A DNA stretch of 64,000 nt. Source: a virus. The stretch spans positions 1 through 64,000 of the IMG/VR virus record IMGVR_UViG_3300025102_000015; one strand, 5' to 3'. This document shows positions 30,283-38,146 of the stretch, in pieces (position 1 is the first letter of the stretch; each line of letters opens with the position of its first letter). The position numbers and the translations under genes were made by a program. Under the pieces are notes generated by a model. It had not been told where the DNA came from and did no database searches. It saw only the letters and a list, made by a program, of their open reading frames with translations.

Positions 30283-31670
30283 TGAAGCCAGGTAAAGACA
30301 TCTATCCAATTAACGGTAGTGAGTTTTTCTGTAAGTTTAATCTCACCGGACCGGGTACCGGTGGTGGTCCAGCTGAAATTAACTTTACAAAATCGGCAGT
30401 TGTTACATTTGAGTTAGAAGAAAACTTTTTTGAGCCATTCGCTAGTGCAAGTGTAACCGTTAACAACCCATTTGATTTTATTGAAAACACTGTATTTACA
30501 AGAGGAGATGGTAGAGATAAATTTAAAATTACCCTCTTTAATAACTTAGATACGAGACCGAAAGATGAAATAAAATTAGAATATGACTTTGTTATAGCTA
30601 ATGAAAGCAACAGTGTCTCAAAAACAGATCGATCAAATAATTTTAAAACATATACATTAATAGAAGAAAATTATTTTAAGTTAAATGAAAAAATTCCTTA
30701 TGGGAAGAGGTATGGTGGTGGCGGTCGAGGAGGACCTGCTGTTGCAATTGGTGATATAATTCAAGAAATTTTAGAAGAGGTTATTGGACCAGGTTGTATT
30801 GATGAGGAAAACTGGGAGCCAGGTGATATGGTTATAGATAATTTTCCAGAGTATATTATACCGCCTATATCATTTAGATATTCTGATTTAATAAAGTATT
30901 TACTTAGAATATATTACTTTATTGACGGCGATTTATCATGTCAAGGGTTTCTTACCTTTGATAGAGTAAATAAAAAATATCAATTACGACCCATAAGTAA
31001 AATATTTGGTGAAAATTCTAAGTTAACACAAGAGACTTTTGGTGTAGGTGACTTAACTAATATGAAAAATCTTGGAGATTCTCCAGATAACCCAATTGAT
31101 GAAAAGATTCCTACTAACGAATACACTAACGCGTTAAAGAGTACAAACTTTACTACACCTATGGTAACATACAGTAATGAATTTTTTACTAATTATTCTA
31201 TTGCTACAACTGATAGAGAGTTAGGGATAGAAGTTAAAAAGCTAATGACAATTAAAGACGTGAAGGAAGCATGGACAAAATCATTTGTTGATGTTTTTAA
31301 GTATGTCGGTGGTAAGCCTGAACCTTTCTTACCTTTAAATCAGGCAAAAAGCGAGATATTTAAACCCTTTATTCTACCATATAAGAAAGAGCATGTTAAG
31401 CATATTGCTAAAGCTCAAATGGTATCTAACTTAACATTTTTTAATCTTCAACTAGCTATCGATAATATTGGTGATACAGCGAGAAAGCCTGGTAAGTTTA
31501 TAGATGTATTTAAAAGAAATAAAGAAGAAGAGATTGTAGATAAAAAGTTATTAGGTAGATGGTTTGTTACTAAAGTGAGACATCTATTCAATAAGGATAA
31601 GTACTATAACGTAATATCATGTATTAAGACATGTACGGGGCCTGGAATGAAAGTTAAAGATGTAAATTAA
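30282..31670 (+). CDS. Baseplate hub subunit, gp27-like
   Basis: 462 residues. Hub-type beta-barrel content is visible: AEINFTKSAVVTFELEENFFEPFASASV near the start, then PKDEIKLEYDFVIANES and a late DTARKPGKFIDVF with RWFVTKVRHLFNKDKYYN, a pattern of gp27/VgrG-type hub proteins ending in a barrel that contacts membrane or tube. T4 gp27 is 391. Length, position after gp53 and before a Cys-rich hub protein support this, but the spike/lysozyme gp5 is not seen next to it. Confidence 0.55.
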   Translation: MKPGKDIYPINGSEFFCKFNLTGPGTGGGPAEINFTKSAVVTFELEENFFEPFASASVTVNNPFDFIENTVFTRGDGRDKFKITLFNNLDTRPKDEIKLEYDFVIANESNSVSKTDRSNNFKTYTLIEENYFKLNEKIPYGKRYGGGGRGGPAVAIGDIIQEILEEVIGPGCIDEENWEPGDMVIDNFPEYIIPPISFRYSDLIKYLLRIYYFIDGDLSCQGFLTFDRVNKKYQLRPISKIFGENSKLTQETFGVGDLTNMKNLGDSPDNPIDEKIPTNEYTNALKSTNFTTPMVTYSNEFFTNYSIATTDRELGIEVKKLMTIKDVKEAWTKSFVDVFKYVGGKPEPFLPLNQAKSEIFKPFILPYKKEHVKHIAKAQMVSNLTFFNLQLAIDNIGDTARKPGKFIDVFKRNKEEEIVDKKLLGRWFVTKVRHLFNKDKYYNVISCIKTCTGPGMKVKDVN

Positions 31671-32996
31671 ATGGCAATATGTAATAAAAGTGTAGAAACG
31701 TTAAGAGCTTTAGAATTAACTAAAGATCAGTTTGTATCTGTCATAGAGACAGATTGTAAGGATCAAAGTAAAGGTCCAATATTAGGTTATACATTTACAA
31801 ATAAAGACAAAGAGCTTTGTGAGTCATTTAAGAAAGTATATCAGCTAGGATTTAACCAACTACAGATTTTTGTTGACGATCTCATAAAAGGTAACCCTGA
31901 AATAGATGAACAAGCTGCTCTATATTATATAAGACAACTATACAATGGTCCGTTTACTAACCAAGTAGCTATATATGCTCAAAATCCTTATAGAGGTAGA
32001 GGGAGAGAACAAAACTGTTTTTTCCCATCACCTGATATATTAGGTTGTCTTGCAAATACAGCTCAGCAAAATGCCGGTACAGCAATTTATTATGGCGAAT
32101 CAAACGACATATCCTTAAATCTAGTTAAAAAGACTCCAGCATTTATTCGCAGAAATCTTAGTAACTGTCAAAGAACTTGCGCGCAAGTCATTCAATATAA
32201 TACTGAGAGTACTGTTTATAGTGATAACACACTTCCATATATTGATAAACGCTCTGTTGAACGTGTTAACACAGAATATTTAGGTAGGTATACAGCCTCT
32301 ACAATTGCTGTAGGTAACCTCATGCTGAAGGATATTAATTTTAGTAATATTTTACGCGGAATTGCTAATACCATTATTGGTATAATTGAAGATTACCTAG
32401 GAGTAGATGCATTTAGATTATTTGAGTATAAGAGAAATATAAACTTCTTTGACCCAGAACAAAATATATCAAAAACAGAAAACGGTCAAGTATGTAAATC
32501 GTTTTTAATTTTGAAGAAAGCTTTTGATGAGCAAGGAAATGAGTATATTGATGAAGAGTGTGTTGAAGTGTGTTGCAGTTGTTGCTGTGGACCATCAATA
32601 CCTAATTTCGGACTTACACTTTCCACTAGTAGTGGTTCTTTTGATTTATACACTGTCGCCGGTCAAGGTGGTGCTAGAAGTGGGGGTGGTAGACCTCGGG
32701 AAAATCCTAATATAGGCGGGACTCAATTAACACCTGAACAAACAGCTATCGATAGACTCGGTACTTTTCCAGGTGTGTTAAATGTTACAACCTTTACAAG
32801 CCCACAAAGCGCTTCAAATAAGACACTTGAATTGACTAACGGTGCTTTGTCTGGTTCACACTCCCACCCAACAAGTACAGGTGAGACGGTATGGATGCCA
32901 TTCCCGACAATGAAAGAGTTTGAAAATTACCTAGCTCAAACTAAAGAAAAGGATATTTGTGTTAGTGAGGATAGTTGCGATAATCTTAAGTTTTAA
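31671..32996 (+). CDS. Hub-associated protein with a seven-Cys cluster, unknown
   Basis: 441 residues. The first 110 residues are helical; the middle is beta-rich (FNQLQIFVDDLIKGNP, YIRQLYNGPFTNQVAIYAQ). Near residue 300 lies CVEVCCSCCCGPS, six or seven cysteines in 13 residues, which suggests a disulphide or metal site. A GGARSGGGRPRENP loop and a His-rich stretch (GSHSHPTSTG) follow. It could be a spike-tip or PAAR-like point protein, but no PAAR pattern is clear. It directly follows the gp27-like gene and is convergent with the small-terminase candidate. Confidence 0.5.
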   Translation: MAICNKSVETLRALELTKDQFVSVIETDCKDQSKGPILGYTFTNKDKELCESFKKVYQLGFNQLQIFVDDLIKGNPEIDEQAALYYIRQLYNGPFTNQVAIYAQNPYRGRGREQNCFFPSPDILGCLANTAQQNAGTAIYYGESNDISLNLVKKTPAFIRRNLSNCQRTCAQVIQYNTESTVYSDNTLPYIDKRSVERVNTEYLGRYTASTIAVGNLMLKDINFSNILRGIANTIIGIIEDYLGVDAFRLFEYKRNINFFDPEQNISKTENGQVCKSFLILKKAFDEQGNEYIDEECVEVCCSCCCGPSIPNFGLTLSTSSGSFDLYTVAGQGGARSGGGRPRENPNIGGTQLTPEQTAIDRLGTFPGVLNVTTFTSPQSASNKTLELTNGALSGSHSHPTSTGETVWMPFPTMKEFENYLAQTKEKDICVSEDSCDNLKF

Positions 32997-33436
32997 ACGT
33001 CTATAACATCCTCATCCTTTTCGACTAAAGCCTTCATTATATCGTCTCTAGATAATAACATTTTAGTTTGATTGTCAGCAATGTTTAATCTCTCTTTAGA
33101 TTCTACATCCATTCGCTTAACTTCTTTTTGCGTTTCATTTCTCTCATTTGAGCTATGAAGCTTTTGTAGTGTATCTATTGAACCAGCTGTTGCTTTTATT
33201 ACTTCAGCTAAGGCTGCAACATCTCTATTTTCCGGAGCTGATGAAATATAATCATTTACATTATCAACAATTTCAAGGGATTTAGCAACTAATTTACCTG
33301 AGGACTTCATGATAAACTCTTCGAGATTATCTTTATCGATAGTTACATCTTGCTTTTTTTCGCGTACAGTATTATTATTGCCCTTTATTTGGGCAATAAT
33401 ATCGTTAACCGCTTCATCTAGCTCTTCTTCAGCCAT
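32993..33436 (-). CDS. Terminase small subunit candidate, gp16-like
   Basis: 147 residues, mostly helix. The middle runs KSSGKLVAKSLEIVDNVND then YISSAPENRDVAALAEVIKA and SIDTLQKLHSSNERNET, which parallels the gp16 helices of T4-like phages (helical wheel with SPR-like turn, then a Leu-x-Leu-His-Lys type segment). Charged N- and C-terminal arms. Start ATG 33436 has TAAATA 8 nt upstream. It is on the minus strand, far from gp17. No Walker motifs, as expected for a small subunit. Confidence 0.55.
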   Translation of the reverse strand: MAEEELDEAVNDIIAQIKGNNNTVREKKQDVTIDKDNLEEFIMKSSGKLVAKSLEIVDNVNDYISSAPENRDVAALAEVIKATAGSIDTLQKLHSSNERNETQKEVKRMDVESKERLNIADNQTKMLLSRDDIMKALVEKDEDVIDV

Positions 33437-33444
33437 TACATATA

Positions 33445-33450
33445 TATTTA
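33445..33450 (-). promoter_or_regulatory. Late-type promoter element TAAATA
   Basis: Minus-strand TAAATA, 8 nt before ATG 33436. Confidence 0.5.
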
Positions 33451-33492
33451 ATCCATACTTGAATTTTTTACAATATATCTTATCATAAGTAT

Positions 33493-33915
33493 ATGATATT
33501 GAAATTTAAGAAGATTAGTGAGAACGCGGTTCTCCCTTCAAAAAACCATAAGGACGACACAGGGCTAGATGTTACGTGTGTGGAGGATAAAACTATTCCT
33601 GCAAAAGGATCTGCTGTTATTGATGTGGGGTTAAAGTTCGCTTATATTCAGCCGGGGTATTGGGTAAGAATTGAAGGTAGATCGGGTCTAGGATTTAAAC
33701 ACGGTATTTTACCTCATCCAGGTATTATTGATAGTGGTTATAGAGGTAGTGCTGGAATTAAGCTGTATAACCTAACAGATAAAGATTATGAAATCAAAGC
33801 TGGTGATAGAATAGCGCAGTTTGTAGTTTATAATAATCACGATGTTAACGTTATTGAGGGTGAAATTGAACAATCTTCTCGTGGTGAAAAAGGCTTTGGT
33901 TCATCTGGTAAGTAA
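33493..33915 (+). CDS. dut: dUTPase
   Basis: 140 residues with the trimeric dUTPase motifs in order: KDDTGLDVTC (motif 1), GRSGLG (motif 2), HPGIIDSGYRGSAG (motif 3, catalytic Asp), GDRIAQFVV (motif 4) and RGEKGFGSSGK (motif 5). It hydrolyses dUTP to dUMP and pyrophosphate, keeping uracil out of DNA and feeding dTMP synthesis. Two bases separate it from the clamp-loader gene. Full length. Confidence 0.93.
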   Translation: MILKFKKISENAVLPSKNHKDDTGLDVTCVEDKTIPAKGSAVIDVGLKFAYIQPGYWVRIEGRSGLGFKHGILPHPGIIDSGYRGSAGIKLYNLTDKDYEIKAGDRIAQFVVYNNHDVNVIEGEIEQSSRGEKGFGSSGK

Positions 33916-33917
33916 TT

Positions 33918-34838
33918 ATGATTGATTTTGATAAAATTTGGGTTGAAAAATATCGACCACAAACGCTGAATGATGTTATTTTAGATAATGAGACATTACG
34001 CGTTGTCGAAGAATATACGAATGAAATACCTAATCTTCTTTTTGTTGGTAATCCTGGTACTGGTAAGACCACCCTTGCTAGAGTTATTGTTAACGATATT
34101 CTCGGATGTAATTACCTTTATATTAATGCTTCTGATGAGTCTGGTATTGATACTATTCGACATAATATCACTAATTTTGCACAAACTAAGTCTTTTGATG
34201 GCGGGGTTAAGGTCGTTATTCTAGATGAGGCTGATGGTCTCACTTCACAGGCGCAAGCTGCTTTGCGTAATACTATGGAGACGTATGCTAAGTACTGTCG
34301 GTTTATCCTTACTGCAAATTACAAACATAAAATTATACCAGCTCTACAATCAAGATGTCAATCACTAACTATTAAACCTGTTGTTGAATTAGCAGTTAAA
34401 AGATGTTATAATATTCTTAAAGATGAAAATGTTAAAGTACCGGAAGAGCAAAAGAAGAAGTTTGTCCAACTTGTCAAGCGTCACTTCCCCGATTTACGGA
34501 AAACGATCAACGAGCTACAGAAGAACGTCATTGATTCAGAGTTGTGTATTACTAGCGTTGTTAGTGATAACGAGCTGCTCGAAGCCGTTTTCAAAAAAAT
34601 AGCTTCTAAGCAATGTTTAGAAGCAAGAAGGTATCTAATTGAAAACGAAGACAGATTTCAAGGTGATTATGATACTTTATTAAGTAACTATCTAAATTTT
34701 ATCTACTCTGCTAATATCGATGATATCAAAAAGAAAGAGATGATTGCTATTATTGCAGATCATCTCTATAAAAGTGCGTTTGTAGTAGATAAAGAGATTA
34801 ACGCCTTTGCTTGTTTAGTTAACCTAGAAAGAGTTTAA
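33918..34838 (+). CDS. 44: Clamp-loader ATPase, gp44-like
   Basis: 306 residues (T4 gp44 is 319), RFC-small-type AAA+ ATPase. Walker A LFVGNPGTGKTTLAR (K50), Walker B VVILDEADGL near residue 99, QAALRNTMETYA, sensor ILTANYKHKIIPALQSRCQ with the SRC arginine-finger motif, and a helical C-terminal collar. With gp62 it loads the sliding clamp, which in T4 also activates late promoters, so it ties replication to late transcription. Its partner gp62 is not in this window. Confidence 0.92.
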   Translation: MIDFDKIWVEKYRPQTLNDVILDNETLRVVEEYTNEIPNLLFVGNPGTGKTTLARVIVNDILGCNYLYINASDESGIDTIRHNITNFAQTKSFDGGVKVVILDEADGLTSQAQAALRNTMETYAKYCRFILTANYKHKIIPALQSRCQSLTIKPVVELAVKRCYNILKDENVKVPEEQKKKFVQLVKRHFPDLRKTINELQKNVIDSELCITSVVSDNELLEAVFKKIASKQCLEARRYLIENEDRFQGDYDTLLSNYLNFIYSANIDDIKKKEMIAIIADHLYKSAFVVDKEINAFACLVNLERV

Positions 34839-34845
34839 GCTCCTT

Positions 34846-35436
34846 TTATTTTAAGTCAGAAAGATACTGTTTTGTATATGTCGCAGCTTCTGGAGAAGGT
34901 GTAGCTGGCTCGCTTGGAATTACCGTATTTTGTTTCGGTAAAGATCTTTCCGTTGGAGTGAGACCATGTGGCTCAGTACCACCTCTATCAGTTCTATTTG
35001 AAATTTGCTCTTCATCCTCAACATATTCTTCTGGTTTAATGTTTACCTTATCTTTTCTTCTTATAGCATCAGGAATAGGTAAGAGATTTGGAGCATATTG
35101 TACAGCGTGTCCGAGTAGACCGGGTACTGTAACATGGTATGAATATCTACCACCACCTTCATCTAGAGCGAGATTTAAATTTACATCTAAGGAAGACTGT
35201 TGCGAACTAGCAGGGTAACGAGTAGGTGATGTATCTTTAATACCGGTAACTCTAATATGAAGACCGGATTCTTTCATTTTAGTTAAAAGATCTTTTGTAG
35301 CTTTTGGAAGTTCTTTATAACAATCAGTTGATTCATAGTCATCATTAAACTCAAAAACGTCACCAACGAGGAAGCCCCCACGCTCGTATCTTCTCATATA
35401 AGATTCATGCAAGTTTACAAACTTTTTATCTGCCAT
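34846..35436 (-). CDS. Virion-type protein of unknown function (196 aa)
   Basis: Start ATG 35436 (MADKKFVNLHESYMRRYERG) is fixed by minus-strand TAAATA 5 nt upstream; the longer ATG would lie beyond it. Contents: a short helix, a beta-rich middle (GFLVGDVFEFNDDYE, SSLDVNLNLALDEGG) and a disordered C-terminal third rich in Pro, Glu and Thr. Late-type promoter and composition suggest a head or neck component. No domain recognised. Confidence 0.55.
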   Translation of the reverse strand: MADKKFVNLHESYMRRYERGGFLVGDVFEFNDDYESTDCYKELPKATKDLLTKMKESGLHIRVTGIKDTSPTRYPASSQQSSLDVNLNLALDEGGGRYSYHVTVPGLLGHAVQYAPNLLPIPDAIRRKDKVNIKPEEYVEDEEQISNRTDRGGTEPHGLTPTERSLPKQNTVIPSEPATPSPEAATYTKQYLSDLK

Positions 35437-35441
35437 AATAT

Positions 35442-35447
35442 TATTTA
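35442..35447 (-). promoter_or_regulatory. Late-type promoter element TAAATA
   Basis: Minus-strand TAAATA, 5 nt before ATG 35436. Confidence 0.6.
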
Positions 35448-35483
35448 TGCAGACCTGCAAATAATCACACGGTATAGGGTAAC

Positions 35484-35750
35484 TTAATCTCTAAGAAATT
35501 CTGCTATAGTATGAAACGCTGTAAAAACGTCAGTATCGTCTTCTATAGCAAGACCTAGATCTTCTTCAATTTCGAAAGAGTGTGTTGTATATACGGACTT
35601 TTCATGAACAAATCGACCGTCTTTAATATACACCCGCCCTTCTCTAGGTTTAGGAAGATTTAAGGCTGCATAAACTTCTTCTTTAAGAGCAGATACTAGT
35701 TCTGACACTGTTATCTCTACATCTACTTCGGTCTTTCCTTTAACACGCAT
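35484..35750 (-). CDS. Small hypothetical protein (88 aa)
   Basis: A small alpha/beta protein with VDVEITVSELVSALKEEVYA near its start and an acidic helix IEEDLGLAIEDDTDVFTAFH near its end. Its start lies 6 nt after the TATAAT of a GGAAC-N5-TATAAT promoter, so it is in the early-type class although it lies among late genes. Not recognised. Confidence 0.55.
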   Translation of the reverse strand: MRVKGKTEVDVEITVSELVSALKEEVYAALNLPKPREGRVYIKDGRFVHEKSVYTTHSFEIEEDLGLAIEDDTDVFTAFHTIAEFLRD

Positions 35751-35756
35751 ACTATA

Positions 35757-35772
35757 ATTATATTATAGTTCC
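35757..35772 (-). promoter_or_regulatory. GGAAC-N5-TATAAT promoter
   Basis: GGAAC (35768-35772), 5-nt spacer, TATAAT (35757-35762), then 6 nt to ATG 35750. Confidence 0.65.
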
Positions 35773-35798
35773 TTAATTTCGATTTACCACTAAGGTAT

Positions 35799-35804
35799 TA
35801 AATA
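35799..35804 (+). promoter_or_regulatory. Late-type promoter element TAAATA
   Basis: TAAATA 6 nt before ATG 35811 of gp25. Together with the divergent GGAAC element it fills the intergenic gap. Confidence 0.6.
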
Positions 35805-35810
35805 TTATAA

Positions 35811-36299
35811 ATGGCTCTAATTAAGATAAAGGACGTATCAATAGACAAAGGTGGCGAAGCAGCCTTAGAAGGAGGCTATCTTTACAAGGATCTCTTTTTA
35901 GACCTTGTACCTGAAGTATATTATAATAAACAGCTTAAGAAAAATGTAATTTTAAAAGATGTTCAAGGGTCGTATGATTTACAAGCCATTAAAAATAGTA
36001 TTATAAATATATTTTTAACTTCACCTGGTCAAAAAATCTTAAATCCAGAATTTGGTTTAGATTTGAGAAGATATCTATTTGATCCTGTAAATAGCTCCAC
36101 TGCTTATAAAATTAAATATGATATTGATACCTTACTACCTTCACAAGAACCACGTATACAACTAGAAAATGTTAATGTAGATGCTATTACAGACGCACAA
36201 GAATATTATATTGAAATGCAAATAAACATTCCCTCATTAGATGCTTATGGGATAACTCTCAAATCATTATTAAATAGTAACGGATACTACGTATTATAG
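35811..36299 (+). CDS. 25: Baseplate wedge protein, gp25-like
   Basis: 162 residues. The gp25/lysozyme-like baseplate core is clear: DLQAIKNSIINIFLTSPGQK, ILNPEFGLDLRRYLFDP, and a pair of strands (IQLENVNVDAITDAQEYYIEM). T4 gp25 is 132. It is the conserved wedge core and is followed immediately by gp6, the classical gp25-gp6 pair of contractile tails. Confidence 0.87.
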   Translation: MALIKIKDVSIDKGGEAALEGGYLYKDLFLDLVPEVYYNKQLKKNVILKDVQGSYDLQAIKNSIINIFLTSPGQKILNPEFGLDLRRYLFDPVNSSTAYKIKYDIDTLLPSQEPRIQLENVNVDAITDAQEYYIEMQINIPSLDAYGITLKSLLNSNGYYVL

Positions 36300-36301
36300 C
36301 C

Positions 36302-38146
36302 ATGCCAACTAACACAAACGAGACATCAAATAAGTTTTTAGATTTTAATCTTCCGCAGGACGCGTATGTTGCGTTTGATGCTGTAAGTTTAAAAGACTAT
36401 ATCATTAACCGGTTAGACGAGAATCAAAAATTTACAGATCAAAACTACGAAGGTAGTAACTTAGCAGCAGTTATTGATATAATTGCTTATTCGTATCATG
36501 TTCTTCTATTCTACTTAAACAATACAGCAGCTGAAGTAAATTTTGATCAAGCTACTCTATACGAGAACATGAATAAGATTGTTAAGTTGATTGGTTATAA
36601 ACCAGCTGGTAAACAAACTTCAATCGTGCCTATAAACGCCGTCGCATCTGCTTCACTACCTATAGGCAATTACACTATTCGTAAATATTCGTATTTTTTA
36701 GCTGATGGGGTACAGTATAATTTTAACAAAGATATATCTTTTAATAAATCAACTAATGGTGTAGAGACATTACAAAGTGTAAATGATGAAACAATATTAT
36801 ACCAAGGTACAATAAAAGAGTATCCAGATTACACTGCTCAAGGAGAAGAGTTTGAAATTCTACCTGTTGTGGTTGATAACATTGTTGATAGTAATAGTGA
36901 TAAATTTATTGCTGATGGTACATTGAGCGTTTATGTTAAAGAAACGAGTAACAACACATATTATGAGTATGAAGTTATAGAAAGCTTATACCTTACAAAG
37001 TCAGTTGATAGAGTTTGTGAGTTGAGATTAAACGAATACGGTCACTACGAAGTAAAATTTGGAAATGGTGTGTTTGGTAAGAAGCTTGATGAGGGAGATA
37101 TAGTATCAGTAAACTATATACAATCTGATAATACCGCTGGTGTTATTAGTAAGAATATTATCAACGGTAATAAGCTGTTTGTTTATGACTCTACAAGACA
37201 GCGTGAATTGTTTCAAGACTTATATCCAAACAAAGATGAAACTACCTTTTTAAATATTACTAATAGTCCAAAAATTACATTTAATAACCCACTCAACTCT
37301 TCTGCGCTATCTACAGAAGAAACAGTAGAGCAGATTAGACAAAATGCTCCAAAAATGTTTTCTTCGCAACTAAGATTGGTTACGGAGGGTGATTATCAAT
37401 CATTTTTACAAAAAAATCTAGCCAACATTGTCTCTAGTACAAAAGTTGTTAGTAATGATAGTTATATTAATGAATATATACAATATTTTTACGACATATG
37501 TGTCGATCCAAATAAAGTTAATAGAGTAATAATTAATCAAGTTAATTTCGCTGATTCATGTGACTTTAATAACATAAATGTTTTTGTCGTACCTAAATTT
37601 AAAATAACAGAGGATAAATCTTACCCGCCTTTTTTGAGTAACTCGTTTAAAAATTATATTGTTACTCAAACGCAAGATAGAAAAATGTTATCGAATACTG
37701 TTGTACCGCGAGATCCTATTTACATGGCTTTTGGATTAGGTATAGGCGATGCATCAGATTTAACATTGGATATACTTGATCAAACAAAATTATATGCTGT
37801 AAGAGAGACAAATAATAAAATTAATAAGACAACTTTAAAGACAAGAATTGGTAGTTTGATTAAAAAGTTTTTTAATCCTGATGATAATGTGTTAGGTGGT
37901 AATTTAAAATTAATAAATCTTGCTAATGATATACTTTCTTTAGAGGGAATAAAACGAATCGAAACTAGGAATGAATCAACAGGAGAAATCTTTACCGGTG
38001 GTGTTTCGTTTTTATCATTCAATCCACAGTATCCAGATAGTGACATAGAATTAGTGAATCAAGATAAGACATTACCGTTTTTTAAGTTTCCATATTTATA
38101 TTCGCCACTATCTGTAGCTGATCGCATTGTTATAACAGATGAGTAA
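36302..38146 (+). CDS. 6: Baseplate wedge protein, gp6-like
   Basis: 614 residues (T4 gp6 is 660), 2 nt after gp25. The gp6/BaseplateJ pattern is visible: NLAAVIDIIAYSYHVLLFYLNNTAAEVNFDQA as shorter blocks (YHVLLFYLNNTAAEVNFD), LYENMNKIVKLIGYKP, the jelly-roll strands RVCELRLNEYGHYEVKFGNG and a C-terminal SFNPQYPDSD. gp6 dimers form the iris of the baseplate that opens on contraction. It overlaps the next gene by 8 nt. Confidence 0.85.
   Translation: MPTNTNETSNKFLDFNLPQDAYVAFDAVSLKDYIINRLDENQKFTDQNYEGSNLAAVIDIIAYSYHVLLFYLNNTAAEVNFDQATLYENMNKIVKLIGYKPAGKQTSIVPINAVASASLPIGNYTIRKYSYFLADGVQYNFNKDISFNKSTNGVETLQSVNDETILYQGTIKEYPDYTAQGEEFEILPVVVDNIVDSNSDKFIADGTLSVYVKETSNNTYYEYEVIESLYLTKSVDRVCELRLNEYGHYEVKFGNGVFGKKLDEGDIVSVNYIQSDNTAGVISKNIINGNKLFVYDSTRQRELFQDLYPNKDETTFLNITNSPKITFNNPLNSSALSTEETVEQIRQNAPKMFSSQLRLVTEGDYQSFLQKNLANIVSSTKVVSNDSYINEYIQYFYDICVDPNKVNRVIINQVNFADSCDFNNINVFVVPKFKITEDKSYPPFLSNSFKNYIVTQTQDRKMLSNTVVPRDPIYMAFGLGIGDASDLTLDILDQTKLYAVRETNNKINKTTLKTRIGSLIKKFFNPDDNVLGGNLKLINLANDILSLEGIKRIETRNESTGEIFTGGVSFLSFNPQYPDSDIELVNQDKTLPFFKFPYLYSPLSVADRIVITDE

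Noticed and set aside
31671-32996. Spike lysozyme gp5 or PAAR tip
   Set aside because: No lysozyme catalytic motif or PAAR signature was recognisable; only position and Cys cluster suggest a tip.
33374-33400. 10-bp hairpin ATTATTGCCC/GGGCAATAAT in the small-terminase candidate
   Set aside because: Inside coding sequence without a T-tract; may be chance, given the low-complexity codons.
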